Below are positions 1 through 9,222 of a stretch of DNA of 64,000 nucleotides, in pieces. Made by a program: the position numbers and the translations under genes. The stretch spans positions 33,507 to 97,506 of the forward strand of contig JAUZOA010000013.1 of assembly GCA_030706685.1 (NCBI GenBank), given 5' to 3'. The stretch comes from Bacteroidota bacterium. GTDB lineage: Bacteria > Bacteroidota > Bacteroidia > Chitinophagales > Chitinophagaceae. The notes below the pieces were generated by a model. That model had not been told where the DNA came from. It saw only the letters and a program-made list of their open reading frames with translations, and made no database searches. The number at the start of each line of letters is the position of its first letter. Position 1 is the first letter of the stretch.

Positions 1-534
1 CCTGGTAGTAATAATGGCGCCGGCGACGATCCGCAAAAAAAGAAATTTGATAAAAAATCTGCAAGGAATATCATGTCCCTTGGGCTTACCGCATTAAAAC
101 TTTTTGGGTTTGGAGGTGACAAGGAGGATGAACAAGGGCTAACTATGCCCGGCAGTGTGAACATAGCATTTAAATGGGATGCCGGCGACATTATGTGTAT
201 TGAATATAATATCCCTTTAAGTCTTTTAGGGGAATCATCTTCTTTGAATCAAAAAGATATAAGTCTTGGCTGGAAGATAAATGCTTTCGAAAGACCCGGA
301 AGGCCTCAGGGCATGGAACAACCGGGCGAAAATGAAGGAGGCCCTGGTGGAGGCGGGTTTTCAAGAGGAATGGGTGGTGGAAGAGGCCAGTATGGAGGTG
401 GTGGTGGCAGAGGATTTAGAGGAGGAGCGAGAGGTGCTGGCTCCAGGACATTCGACCCCGAAGAAATGAAAAAGGAACAAAGCTTCTGGACAAAATATAT
501 GATAAGCCTGCAACCGGCTCAAAAAGCTTTTTGA
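1..534 (+). CDS. C-terminal part of a Gly-rich hypothetical protein (partial, 5' end outside window)
   Basis: The reading frame is open from base 1 to the TGA at 532-534, so the gene starts upstream of the window and the ATG at 73 is probably internal. The visible 177 residues have a beta-strand-rich part with the pattern IEYNIPL followed by an Arg/Gly-rich stretch of about 40 residues (nt 330-440, runs such as GMGGGRG and GGGGGRGFRGG) and a short C-terminal tail. The IEYNIPL-type segment recalls CBM9-like beta-sandwich proteins, but this is only an impression. Function unknown; probably secreted or envelope-associated. Similar Gly-rich tracts occur in the outer-membrane protein at 14345-17029. 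Confidence 0.6.
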   Translation, partial: PGSNNGAGDDPQKKKFDKKSARNIMSLGLTALKLFGFGGDKEDEQGLTMPGSVNIAFKWDAGDIMCIEYNIPLSLLGESSSLNQKDISLGWKINAFERPGRPQGMEQPGENEGGPGGGGFSRGMGGGRGQYGGGGGRGFRGGARGAGSRTFDPEEMKKEQSFWTKYMISLQPAQKAF

Positions 535-580
535 CTTCCAGGTGGTATCTTATAAATCTTACAGTACTTAGTTTGTATGT

Positions 581-588
581 TATCTTTG
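581..588 (+). promoter_or_regulatory. -7 promoter box TATCTTTG
   Basis: An exact match to the Bacteroidota -7 consensus TAnnTTTG, 18 bases before the ATG at 607. It predicts a leader of about 10-15 nt. No convincing -33 TTG was found at the usual distance. Confidence 0.5.
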
Positions 589-606
589 CGTGCAAATAAA
601 TAATTC

Positions 607-2130
607 ATGGATTTTTTGAAAGCCCTCCGGCTCGAATCTTCTAACCCTGGCGTAAGTACAGGCCAGGAATGGATTCATTCAAAAGGAGATATTATCCATT
701 CATATTCCCCTGTTGATGGCAAGTTGATTGGGTCAATCACTTCTGCTGATAAAGAAAGTTATGAAACCGTACTAAAAAAAGCTACAGACGCTTTTGTCCA
801 ATGGCGCGGGATACCCGCCCCTAAACGCGGTGAAGTAGTAAGACAGGTAGGGGAAGCATTAAGACAAAACAAGGAGCCTCTTGGTAAATTAGTTTCTTAT
901 GAAATGGGAAAAAGTTTGCAGGAAGGTTACGGCGAAGTACAGGAAATGATCGATATCTGTGATTTCGCGGTGGGTTTGTCGAGACAATTATATGGATTGT
1001 CCATGCATAGCGAAAGACCCGGTCACCGGATGTATGAACAATACCATCCGCTGGGAATTGTCGGGATCATTTCCGCTTTCAATTTTCCTGTTGCTGTATG
1101 GAGCTGGAATAGTATGCTGGCATGGGTTTGCGGGGATGTTTGCATCTGGAAGCCTTCTGAAAAGACCCCGCTTTGCGCTATTGCCTGTCAAAATATCATT
1201 ACTGAAGTATTCAGGAAAAACAATGTTCCGGAAGGAGTTGGCAATCTCGTGATTGGCGGCAGGGATACTGGTGAGTGGATGGCAAATGATACAAGAATAC
1301 CACTGATCTCTGCGACCGGTTCGACAAGAATGGGTAAAGCGGTAGGTGCCGCTGTAGGCGCGAGATTAGGAAGAGCTTTGCTTGAACTTGGAGGTAACAA
1401 TGCTATAATCATTTCAAAAGAAGCGGATCTTGATATAGCCATTATAGGATCATTATTTGGCGCTGTAGGAACAGCCGGGCAACGCTGTACTTCCACCCGG
1501 AGATTAATTATCCACGAAGATGTTTATGAAACTGTAAAGAAAAGATTGATGGCTGCTTACAAACAACTCAAGATCGGTGACCCTTTGAATGAAGTGCATC
1601 ATGTAGGCCCATTGATTGATAAAGATGCGGTAAAAATGTACCAGCAGGCTATTGAAAAATGCAAAATGGAAGGCGGCCATTTCATTGCAGAAGGCGGTGT
1701 TTTGGAAGGAAAAGGTTATGAAAGCGGTTGCTATGTAAAACCATGTATAGCCGAAGTGAACCCGGGGATGGAAATCGTATGTCATGAAACATTTGCTCCC
1801 ATCTTGTATTTGCTGCGGTATAAAACTCTTGATGAAGCTATTGGTATCCAGAATGGAGTGCCGCAGGGCTTATCATCTTCGATCATGACATTAAATCTTC
1901 GCGAGGCCGAGCAATTTTTATCTTCCGCGGGAAGTGATTGTGGAATTGCTAATGTTAATATCGGCACTTCCGGCGCAGAGATTGGCGGGGCCTTTGGTGG
2001 CGAAAAGGAAACCGGGGGTGGCCGCGAGAGCGGCAGCGACGCCTGGAAAATCTATATGCGCAGGCAAACTAATACAATCAATTACACTAAGAGCTTGCCT
2101 CTCGCCCAGGGTATTAAGTTTGATCTCTGA
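607..2130 (+). CDS. Aldehyde dehydrogenase, ALDH7 / alpha-aminoadipic semialdehyde dehydrogenase type
   Basis: A 507-residue NAD-dependent aldehyde dehydrogenase of full family length. The general-base Glu lies in LELGGNN (Glu260) and the nucleophile in GQRCTSTRR (Cys294). The overall sequence, including FNFPVAVWSWN and the C-terminal GGAFGGEKETGGGRESGSDAWK, is characteristic of the ALDH7 (antiquitin) group, which oxidises alpha-aminoadipate semialdehyde or delta-1-piperideine-6-carboxylate in lysine catabolism. The soluble enzyme has no signal peptide. It is monocistronic, with an unrelated gene 144 bp downstream. The exact substrate is an inference from the subfamily; a betaine-aldehyde type activity cannot be excluded. 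Confidence 0.9.
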   Translation: MDFLKALRLESSNPGVSTGQEWIHSKGDIIHSYSPVDGKLIGSITSADKESYETVLKKATDAFVQWRGIPAPKRGEVVRQVGEALRQNKEPLGKLVSYEMGKSLQEGYGEVQEMIDICDFAVGLSRQLYGLSMHSERPGHRMYEQYHPLGIVGIISAFNFPVAVWSWNSMLAWVCGDVCIWKPSEKTPLCAIACQNIITEVFRKNNVPEGVGNLVIGGRDTGEWMANDTRIPLISATGSTRMGKAVGAAVGARLGRALLELGGNNAIIISKEADLDIAIIGSLFGAVGTAGQRCTSTRRLIIHEDVYETVKKRLMAAYKQLKIGDPLNEVHHVGPLIDKDAVKMYQQAIEKCKMEGGHFIAEGGVLEGKGYESGCYVKPCIAEVNPGMEIVCHETFAPILYLLRYKTLDEAIGIQNGVPQGLSSSIMTLNLREAEQFLSSAGSDCGIANVNIGTSGAEIGGAFGGEKETGGGRESGSDAWKIYMRRQTNTINYTKSLPLAQGIKFDL

Positions 2131-2274
2131 TTGCAGTTTATACGGTCTTATCGGGGGCATCTACGCCAAATCGTTTTGGGCGCAGAAAAGCTGTATAAAA
2201 GTTTCATTTTCTACAAAATATTTATAATTTTTACAGGGAGAACTGATATCCAATAAAAACCAAATTCTATCTCC

Positions 2275-3792
2275 ATGAAACGGATCTGTACTGTTGTAGC
2301 TATTACTTTGTGCATAGCTACAGTTTCCCATTCTCAACAATTCCGGATTGGCATGATTGGTGGCATTCATCAATCGAAAGTGCTTGAAGAAAATGACCTT
2401 CCGGGATGGGATTCCACAAAGAATGAGTATTCGGCACGAACTGGTATCCATTTCGGCTTCATTGCTAACCTGCCTTTCAAAACCGGGTCGAACCTGTATT
2501 TCCAGCCCGGAATAATTTTTTCCAATAAAGGCCGCAAGTTCGCAGCGCGGTATGATACTACGGTAAGTCAAACCCTCTATGTCAATTCATCCGAATTCAT
2601 CAATTACATTGATATACCGCTCAACCTTGTTTACAAATTCAGGTTGGGCAAAAGCGCAAGCTTTATGGTAGGCGCCGGTCCTTACGTTTCATTCTTCTAT
2701 ACCGGCAGATTAAAGACAGAAACAGTGGCTAAAAATGGCGATTATACGGTTGATGAGAATAAAGATCCTGCGGTAGGCAACGGACCCGGGAAATATGCTA
2801 TCATGGATTATGGCGCGAATGGTCTTGCCGGCTTCGAATTTGGCCGCGTTTTCTTGACTGCTAACTATAGCCGTGGCCTGAAAGATTTCTTTAAGCCGGA
2901 TGGCTATACAGGCACATTCAGACACCAGGTAATTGGCATGACAATCGGAGTTTTTATAGACAGGCTTGGCAAACATGAAAAAGCAGTTAAAGACCGGGAT
3001 GGAGACGGAGTCCCTGATGATGAAGATAAATGTCCGGATGCAGCCGGCCTGGCAAAATTCAAAGGCTGTCCCGATACAGATGGTGATGGTATACAGGATT
3101 CAGAAGATAAATGTCCCGGTGAAGCGGGTGTAGCAGCCAATGGAGGTTGCCCTTATGCTGATAAAGACAAAGATGGCATACCGGATAAGGATGATAAATG
3201 CCCGGACGTGTTTGGGGTAAAAGAAAATAATGGCTGTCCGCTGGCGGTTGTTGATACGGATAAAGACGGTGTTCCTGACTCGGAAGACAAATGTCCAACT
3301 GTTCCGGGGCTCGCGCGGTACAGCGGATGCCCGATACCGGATACAGATGGTGACGGCGTCAATGATGAAATAGATCAATGCCCGAATGTAAAAGGCACGG
3401 TGGCAAGAAAAGGATGCCCGGAAGAAGTGAAAAAAGAGATTGTGGAAAAAGTGAATTTCGCTGCCCGTCGCGTACAATTTGCATATGGCAAAGCAAATCT
3501 TTTACCTGCATCTCATAAAGTATTGGACCAGGTAGTCAGCATTCTTAAACAAAATCCTTCCCTGGTACTTTCAGTGGAAGGTCATACCAGCAGTGATGCC
3601 GCTTTTGGCGCCAATATGAAATTATCACAGCAAAGGGCAGATAATGTGAAAGCTTACCTTGTATCAAAAGGTATTGCCGCATCACGTCTTATCGCGATTG
3701 GTTATGGCCCTACAAGGCCAATCAGCAAAGGCACATCTGAGGCTGAAAAAGCGAAAAACCGCCGTGTTGAACTCAAAGTAAGCAACCAATAA
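2275..3792 (+). CDS. OmpA family outer membrane protein with thrombospondin type 3 repeats
   Basis: 505 residues. A signal peptide ends at about residue 20 and is followed by a PorT-like beta-barrel domain (about 21-235). Five thrombospondin type 3 repeats (about 240-385) follow, each with the calcium-binding pattern DxDGDGxxDxxDxCP. The C-terminal OmpA domain (about 395-505) carries the peptidoglycan-binding signatures GHTSSDA, LSQQRADNVK and NRRVEL. The protein is expected to tether the outer membrane to the cell wall, with calcium stiffening the repeat region. A strong terminator follows. This architecture is common in Bacteroidota. Confidence 0.92.
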   Translation: MKRICTVVAITLCIATVSHSQQFRIGMIGGIHQSKVLEENDLPGWDSTKNEYSARTGIHFGFIANLPFKTGSNLYFQPGIIFSNKGRKFAARYDTTVSQTLYVNSSEFINYIDIPLNLVYKFRLGKSASFMVGAGPYVSFFYTGRLKTETVAKNGDYTVDENKDPAVGNGPGKYAIMDYGANGLAGFEFGRVFLTANYSRGLKDFFKPDGYTGTFRHQVIGMTIGVFIDRLGKHEKAVKDRDGDGVPDDEDKCPDAAGLAKFKGCPDTDGDGIQDSEDKCPGEAGVAANGGCPYADKDKDGIPDKDDKCPDVFGVKENNGCPLAVVDTDKDGVPDSEDKCPTVPGLARYSGCPIPDTDGDGVNDEIDQCPNVKGTVARKGCPEEVKKEIVEKVNFAARRVQFAYGKANLLPASHKVLDQVVSILKQNPSLVLSVEGHTSSDAAFGANMKLSQQRADNVKAYLVSKGIAASRLIAIGYGPTRPISKGTSEAEKAKNRRVELKVSNQ

Positions 3793-3817
3793 ATATATAT
3801 AGCCGTCAAGGCATAAT

Positions 3818-3850
3818 AAACCCCTGCAAAAATGAGCGGGGGTTTTTATT
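3818..3850 (+). terminator. Rho-independent terminator after the OmpA gene
   Basis: The stem ACCCCTGC pairs with GCGGGGGT (one T.G pair) around the loop AAAAATGA and is followed by TTTTTATTTTT. It lies 26 bp after the stop codon. Confidence 0.85.
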
Positions 3851-3924
3851 TTTCTAAAATATATGAATGGTAACCAGTATTTTTACGGCTTTCTGCATTT
3901 TTGTGTAATAAAACAATAATATCA

Positions 3925-5634
3925 ATGAACATCTTATTAAAACGATGCTTGTTTCTGTCAATAAGCGCCTTGTTTAATCTGGGCCTTTTTGCGCAGAAAA
4001 ATGAAGTACCCAAAGGATGGCACCTTCTCAATCCGAAAGACAGCGGCAATTATTATGGTATTAGTCTTGCCCGTGCCTATGATTTTATCAAATCCAAAAA
4101 AATAAAGAGTACCCCGGTTATTGTTGCGATCATTGATTCCGGTGTTGATACCCTTCATGAAGACCTGAAATCTGTTCTTTGGCATAATCCCGGGGAAATT
4201 CCCGGCAATGGTATAGACGATGATAAAAACGGTTATGTAGATGATGTGTATGGCTGGAACTTTCTCGGCGGCAGGGACGGCAAAAACGTGGAACAGGATT
4301 CTTATGAAGCCGCCAGGGTCTATCATAAGTTTAAATCGAATTATGAAGGGAAAACATTAACGGGGAAAAATCTCTCCAAAGAAGAATTATATGAATACGA
4401 GACATGGAAACGATCTTCAGAAGAGATTGCGGGCGACGATAATAAAACGAGCGGACTTGAAGTAGTTGCACTGAAAAGAGCATTTAAGAACTGCTTAAAG
4501 GGTGATAGCATTCTTCGTAAAGCGATGGGGAAAGAGAAATATACAGGTACTGAGCTTGGCGAATTCAGTTCGGATGACCCCACTATTTCCAGGGCAAAGA
4601 ACGTGATATATGATTTGATGAAAGGCAATGATGCTTTGGAAACCAGTAACCAGGAGTTCCTGGAAGGGTTTGGCGATTATGTTTCCGGTGAAGAAAAGAA
4701 AATTGATGCAGCCACTACCCCACCCACAGAATACAGGAACGATGTTGTAAAGGACAATTACAATGATTTTAATGATAAGTTCTACGGCAATAATAATGTA
4801 ATGGTCAGCAACAAATCGGCCCTGCATGGAACCCATGTTTCCGGGATCATAGCGGCCGCGAGAGACAATGGTGTCGGAATAAACGGTATTGCCGATAACG
4901 TTAAGATCATGATGGTACGCGCGGTACCCGACGGTGATGAACACGATAAAGATATAGCTCTTGCCATTCGGTATGCGGTTGATAATGGCGCCAAAGTAAT
5001 TAATATGAGTTTTGGCAAAAGTTATTCACCGGAGAAGCAATGGGTAGACGACGCGGTCAGGTATGCGGAAACCAAAGGCGTATTATTAGTGCATGCAGCA
5101 GGAAATGATGCGAAAGATGTTGATACCACTTTCAACTTTCCATCTCCTGTTTATCTATCGGACAATAAGAGGGCTTCAAACTGGATAACTGTCGGAGCCA
5201 GCGGGCCATCGGAGGATATTTCATCAGGTGGACTTACTGCCGGGTTTTCTAACTATGGTAAAAAAGAAGTAGATGTTTTTGCTCCCGGTGTAAAAATATA
5301 TTCAACTGTTCCGGGCGGCAATACTTACCAGAATTTGCAGGGCACCAGTATGGCATCTCCTGTTGTTGCAGGTTTGGCTGCTTTCATCCTTGAATATTAT
5401 CCTTCATTGAGCGCGAAACAGGTGAAGATGGTGATTGAAAAAACCGCACAAAAACCATCGGTTAAAGTGAAAGAACCGGGGACAGGCAATGAAGTTGAAC
5501 TTTCCGATATCAGCAAATCAGGCGGCATCATCAATGCGTATGAAGCAATCAAACTTGCTTCCACCCTGAAAGGTGAAAGGATCGCTCCAAAGCCTCCTGT
5601 CAAATCAAAAGTGAAAACCAAAGTAAAAGGATAG
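3925..5634 (+). CDS. S8 family (subtilisin-like) secreted serine protease
   Basis: 569 residues from the ATG at 3925, which begins a clear signal peptide ending near LFAQ; the in-frame TTG at 3901 adds eight polar residues and is rejected. The catalytic triad is complete: Asp71 in IIDSGVD, His301 in HGTHVSG and Ser475 in GTSMASP. About 230 residues separate Asp from His, whereas subtilisin has about 30, so a large lysine- and glutamate-rich insertion sits between the first two triad residues. There is no C-terminal sorting domain and the tail is Lys/Pro-rich. Likely an exported or periplasmic protease; substrate unknown. Confidence 0.9.
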   Translation: MNILLKRCLFLSISALFNLGLFAQKNEVPKGWHLLNPKDSGNYYGISLARAYDFIKSKKIKSTPVIVAIIDSGVDTLHEDLKSVLWHNPGEIPGNGIDDDKNGYVDDVYGWNFLGGRDGKNVEQDSYEAARVYHKFKSNYEGKTLTGKNLSKEELYEYETWKRSSEEIAGDDNKTSGLEVVALKRAFKNCLKGDSILRKAMGKEKYTGTELGEFSSDDPTISRAKNVIYDLMKGNDALETSNQEFLEGFGDYVSGEEKKIDAATTPPTEYRNDVVKDNYNDFNDKFYGNNNVMVSNKSALHGTHVSGIIAAARDNGVGINGIADNVKIMMVRAVPDGDEHDKDIALAIRYAVDNGAKVINMSFGKSYSPEKQWVDDAVRYAETKGVLLVHAAGNDAKDVDTTFNFPSPVYLSDNKRASNWITVGASGPSEDISSGGLTAGFSNYGKKEVDVFAPGVKIYSTVPGGNTYQNLQGTSMASPVVAGLAAFILEYYPSLSAKQVKMVIEKTAQKPSVKVKEPGTGNEVELSDISKSGGIINAYEAIKLASTLKGERIAPKPPVKSKVKTKVKG

Positions 5635-5674
5635 CAGCTACCCGTATAATAAAACGTATTCAGCATTAATCTTT

Positions 5675-5718
5675 GTAAATAAGAAAGCGGCAGAAATACC
5701 TGCCGCTTTCTTATTTAC
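5675..5718. terminator. Long perfect hairpin, bidirectional terminator
   Basis: An 18-bp perfect stem (5675-5692 with 5701-5718, core AAGAAAGCGGCA / TGCCGCTTTCTT) encloses the 8-base loop GAAATACC. A/T-rich outer arms give T tracts on both strands. It follows the protease gene and also ends any leftward transcript. Confidence 0.8.
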
Positions 5719-5804
5719 GATACAGGTACCCGGTAATTCCGCCTGTCTGCAAAAGCAAGATATATAGCAATACCTGTTGCAAGGATGAACAGCATAGGAA
5801 CCAT
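5715..5804 (-). CDS. Possible 29-residue single-pass membrane peptide, or the end of a decayed gene
   Basis: On the minus strand an ATG at 5804 opens a 29-codon frame ending at 5715, inside the outer arm of the bidirectional terminator. It encodes a hydrophobic segment (FILATGIAIYLAF) followed by basic residues DRRNYR. The frame stays open upstream of the ATG for about 18 more codons without another ATG. No -7 box is visible. It could be a small membrane protein or a remnant C-terminus. The remaining intergenic sequence up to 6068 shows no gene. Confidence 0.25.
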   Translation of the reverse strand: MVPMLFILATGIAIYLAFADRRNYRVPVS

Positions 5805-6068
5805 TAACTTTCCATTAAAAGACGACCCGTTTTCGCTTCTAAAGGTTCCTTGTGACAGTCAGCTTGCAGAACCAGCCTGTATACAGGTCACAGTCCCGTT
5901 CTAATAAGCATTTTTTCCCGTCCCCGTATCGAAATTCCAGCAAGCGCGTTTTCGATACCGGAAGATAGTATTTGTACGGTACCAGTTGCGTAATTCAACT
6001 TTCCGTTATATATTTAACGCCTGTTTGCAGCGGTGTCCGGCCGTCTGTTACCCTATAAAAAATAATAC

Positions 6069-7934
6069 ATGAAAAAGATACTCGGAATTTCTGCTTTTTA
6101 TCATGATTCAGCCGCTGCCTTACTCATTGACGGTAACATAGTTGCTGCCGCCCAGGAAGAAAGATTCACCCGCAAAAAACATACTCCTGATTTCCCGGTC
6201 CAGGCCGTTAAATATTGCCTTGAGTATTCCGGGTTAACGCTCGATGAACTGGATGCGGTTGTCTTTTATGACAAGCCCTTGTTGAAGTTTGAAAGACTAT
6301 TGGAGACCTATTATGCTTTTGTGCCAAGAGGCCTTCCCTCCTTTCTTAAATCTATACCGGTATGGGTGAAAGAAAAGATGTTTTTAAAAAAATTGCTTCA
6401 TGAAGGATTGGCCGAAGTTGGACCCTACGATAAGAAAAAATTAAAACTTTTATTCCCGGAGCATCATATATCCCATGCCGCCAGTGCATTTTATCCCTCG
6501 CCTTTCCAGGAAGCAGCCGTTCTCACCATTGATGGCGTCGGGGAATGGGCCACCGCTTCTATTTGTCATGGCAAGGACAATAAGATAACGATGCTGAAGG
6601 AAATGCGATTTCCGCATTCCGTTGGACTTCTTTATTCAGCATTTACCTATTATCTCGGTTTCAGGGTCAATTCGGGTGAATACAAATTAATGGGATTAGC
6701 CCCTTACGGTAACCCGGATTCGCCACAGACCCATGAGTTTGTTCGTTTGATCAAAGAACATTTGGTGACGATCAGGGATGATGGTTCCATCTGGTTAAAC
6801 CAGCGTTACTTTAATTATGCGACAGGCCTGCGTATGATCAAAGGGAAAAAATTTGAAAAGCTCTTTGGTATGCCTGTACTGGAAGCCGACGGGAAAGTTG
6901 AACAGAAACATTGCAATATGGCCCTGGCCATTCAAATGGTAACAGAAGAAATTGTTCTCAAGATGGCTGCTGAAGCCAAAAGAGTTACCGGTTCTGATTA
7001 CCTCTGTATGTCAGGAGGCGTTGCCTTGAATTGCGTGGCTAATGGAAAATTATTAAAAGCCGGTCTTTTTAAAGATATATTTATTCAACCTGCGTCCGGC
7101 GATGCCGGGGGCGCTCTTGGCGCTGCCCAGGTAGTGCACTATATGTATTTCGAAGAAGAAAGAAAAGCCTCAGGCGAAGCAGTGGCCAAACATGGATTTT
7201 ATCTCGGGCCCGATTATTCGGAGAAAGAAGTTGTACAGGCTTTCAAAAAACTTAAATCGGTATATCATAACTATGACGAGTTTGCTGACCTGGCCAACGA
7301 AGTGGCTGGTCTGCTTGACAAAGGGAATGTAGTCGGATGGTTCCAGGGAAGAATGGAATATGGCCCAAGATCTTTAGGTAACCGCAGCATATTAGGCGAC
7401 GCAAGAAACGCAGAAATGCAGAAAAAGCTGAACTTAAAAATAAAATACCGCGAAGGGTTCAGGCCTTTTGCTCCTTCAGTATTGGCAGAGGATACAAAAT
7501 GCTTTTTTAACCTTTCCACCGTTTCTCCTTACATGCTGCTGATCGCAGATGTAAGAGAGGAAAGAAGGAAAAAACTGCCTGCCAACTATCATGATCTTGA
7601 CCTGTGGGAAAGACTTTATTTTGAAAGAAGCGATGTTCAGTCAATTACCCACCTGGATTTTTCAGCCAGGGTTCAAACTGTACATAAAGAAACGAATCCC
7701 CGTTACTGGCAACTAATCAATTCGTTTAAACAAAAGACCGGTTATGGGATTGTGGTAAATACCAGCTTTAATGTCCGCGGTGAACCCATGGTTTGTACGC
7801 CGGAAGATGCTTATAAATGTTTTATGCGGACGGAAATGGACTATCTCGTAGTGAATAATTTCTTATTGAAGAAAACAGAACAGCCTGATTGGGAAAACAG
7901 GGAAAAATGGATGGAAAAATTCAAGCTGGATTAA
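6069..7934 (+). CDS. Carbamoyltransferase, NodU/CmcH/SxtI family
   Basis: 621 residues, typical for the family. The N-terminal half has the ATP-binding ASKHA-like fold seen in TobZ and NodU, with HHISHAASAF (His132, His136), IDGVGEW (155-160) and SGGVALNCVANG. The C-terminal domain ends with VNTSFNVRGEPMV. Enzymes of this family transfer a carbamoyl group from carbamoyl phosphate through carbamoyl-AMP to a hydroxyl of a sugar or natural product. It leads a four-gene unit: 9 bp to the SGNH hydrolase, then two small membrane proteins. The acceptor is unknown; the membrane partners suggest a cell-envelope glycan or lipid. Confidence 0.92.
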   Translation: MKKILGISAFYHDSAAALLIDGNIVAAAQEERFTRKKHTPDFPVQAVKYCLEYSGLTLDELDAVVFYDKPLLKFERLLETYYAFVPRGLPSFLKSIPVWVKEKMFLKKLLHEGLAEVGPYDKKKLKLLFPEHHISHAASAFYPSPFQEAAVLTIDGVGEWATASICHGKDNKITMLKEMRFPHSVGLLYSAFTYYLGFRVNSGEYKLMGLAPYGNPDSPQTHEFVRLIKEHLVTIRDDGSIWLNQRYFNYATGLRMIKGKKFEKLFGMPVLEADGKVEQKHCNMALAIQMVTEEIVLKMAAEAKRVTGSDYLCMSGGVALNCVANGKLLKAGLFKDIFIQPASGDAGGALGAAQVVHYMYFEEERKASGEAVAKHGFYLGPDYSEKEVVQAFKKLKSVYHNYDEFADLANEVAGLLDKGNVVGWFQGRMEYGPRSLGNRSILGDARNAEMQKKLNLKIKYREGFRPFAPSVLAEDTKCFFNLSTVSPYMLLIADVREERRKKLPANYHDLDLWERLYFERSDVQSITHLDFSARVQTVHKETNPRYWQLINSFKQKTGYGIVVNTSFNVRGEPMVCTPEDAYKCFMRTEMDYLVVNNFLLKKTEQPDWENREKWMEKFKLD

Positions 7935-7943
7935 AAAGACTGC

Positions 7944-9044
7944 ATGAAAAAGCTGAAGAAAATACTAAAGAATTTCTTTTTTGTAACGATTCCTGTGTTA
8001 CTTGTCATTTTCATTCTTTTGGAAATTATTTCCAGGATCTTTTTTCCCGGGAAAGAAGCGCCAAAAAGTATTTACGATGAGGAGACGCATATTGTAAAAT
8101 ATAACCGTGATTATGGAACCCGCGGGTTATGGACAGCCGGAAAATTTGCACAGCAAAGAGCCCGGTGGCGCATCAATAATGAAGGCTGGAACAGCCCGAT
8201 TGATTTCTTTACTGAAAAGAAACCGGGCGTAAAGCGTATCGCAGTCATCGGTGACTCCTATATCGAGGCCTGGCAGGTGGATGCTGAAAAAGCTTACCCG
8301 AATTTATTAGGCGATTCCTTAGGAGCTAATTATGAAGTCTACCGCTTTGGCGTTTCGGGCGCGCCTCTTTCACAATACCTGCACATGTCAAGGTATGTAG
8401 AAAAAAAATATTCTCCTGATATATACGTTTTCAACCTAGTGCATAATGATTTTCACGAATCCATTAACGGGTTAATGTATATCCCCTATTACCTGACCAT
8501 TAAAATAAACCCCGACAGCAGTTTTACCGAAGTGCAGCCGGTTTCGCCTGAGCGCGCTTATAATAAAGTGCCCGGTGGCCGGATATTAAGAATGTCTTCA
8601 TTTTTCAGGTATGTTTATTACAACCTGAACTGGATGGAAAAATTCAAATCAAAGAAAACATCTGCCAAAGAAGTTGAGATGAATGTAGCGGTTAAAGATG
8701 TTTTAGACAGGAAAGATTCATTGGTTGCCGTAACACGCTATCTCATTAAAACAATTAAGTCAGAACTGGGAAACAAGGAGATTATCTTTATCATGGATGC
8801 CCCGCGGCAGAATATCTATAAGGGAGACCTTGCCACCGCCCGTATTTCCTGGCTGAATAATATGGCCGGTGAAGTATGTAAGGAAAATGGTCTGCCTTTT
8901 ATTGACCTGACCCCTTATATGCAGGAAGATTATGCAAAAAACGGGAAGAAATTTGAAACAGAGTACGACGGCCACTGGAGTGAATATGGCCACCAGTTCG
9001 TCGCGCATGTCTTATATAATTATTTTAAGAACACTAAACACTAA
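7944..9044 (+). CDS. Membrane-anchored SGNH/GDSL hydrolase family protein
   Basis: 366 residues. One N-terminal membrane segment (about 9-28) anchors an exported domain. Block I is IGDSYIEAW with the candidate nucleophile Ser105, and the C-terminal block is DGHWSEYGH with Asp342 and His344. SGNH proteins are esterases or, in cell-surface pathways, O-acyltransferases or deacylases such as AlgX and AlgJ. It starts 9 bp after the carbamoyltransferase, so the two are almost certainly co-transcribed and may act on the same acceptor. The reaction is inferred, not shown. Confidence 0.85.
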   Translation: MKKLKKILKNFFFVTIPVLLVIFILLEIISRIFFPGKEAPKSIYDEETHIVKYNRDYGTRGLWTAGKFAQQRARWRINNEGWNSPIDFFTEKKPGVKRIAVIGDSYIEAWQVDAEKAYPNLLGDSLGANYEVYRFGVSGAPLSQYLHMSRYVEKKYSPDIYVFNLVHNDFHESINGLMYIPYYLTIKINPDSSFTEVQPVSPERAYNKVPGGRILRMSSFFRYVYYNLNWMEKFKSKKTSAKEVEMNVAVKDVLDRKDSLVAVTRYLIKTIKSELGNKEIIFIMDAPRQNIYKGDLATARISWLNNMAGEVCKENGLPFIDLTPYMQEDYAKNGKKFETEYDGHWSEYGHQFVAHVLYNYFKNTKH

Positions 9045-9057
9045 AAACACAAATAAT

Positions 9058-9207
9058 ATGACATTTTTAAAAGACCTGTGGCTCTTTCTGAAAGAGCGAA
9101 AGAAATTCTGGTTGCTGCCGATCATTATCATATTGATCGTCCTTGGTGTACTGATCGTATTCGGAGGAGGCAGCGCATTAGCCCCATTTATTTATACATT
9201 ATTTTAA
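9058..9207 (+). CDS. DUF5989 (SxtK-like) 49-residue membrane protein
   Basis: The ATG at 9058 gives a 49-residue protein: a short amphipathic start with LWLFLKERKKFWLLP, then a single membrane helix (IIIILIVLGVLIVF) and the tail GGGSALAPFIYTLF. This layout is that of the DUF5989 family, whose members are small and regularly sit beside O-carbamoyltransferases, as sxtK does in saxitoxin clusters. It is 13 bp downstream of the SGNH gene. It probably helps place the carbamoyltransferase at the membrane, but no function is established. Confidence 0.8.
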   Translation: MTFLKDLWLFLKERKKFWLLPIIIILIVLGVLIVFGGGSALAPFIYTLF

Positions 9208-9222
9208 AAACGGAGGAAACTC

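Noticed and set aside
3059..3477. Several minus-strand open frames in the OmpA gene
   Set aside because: They are antisense shadows of the repetitive thrombospondin type 3 region; the plus strand has a full signal peptide and domain structure.
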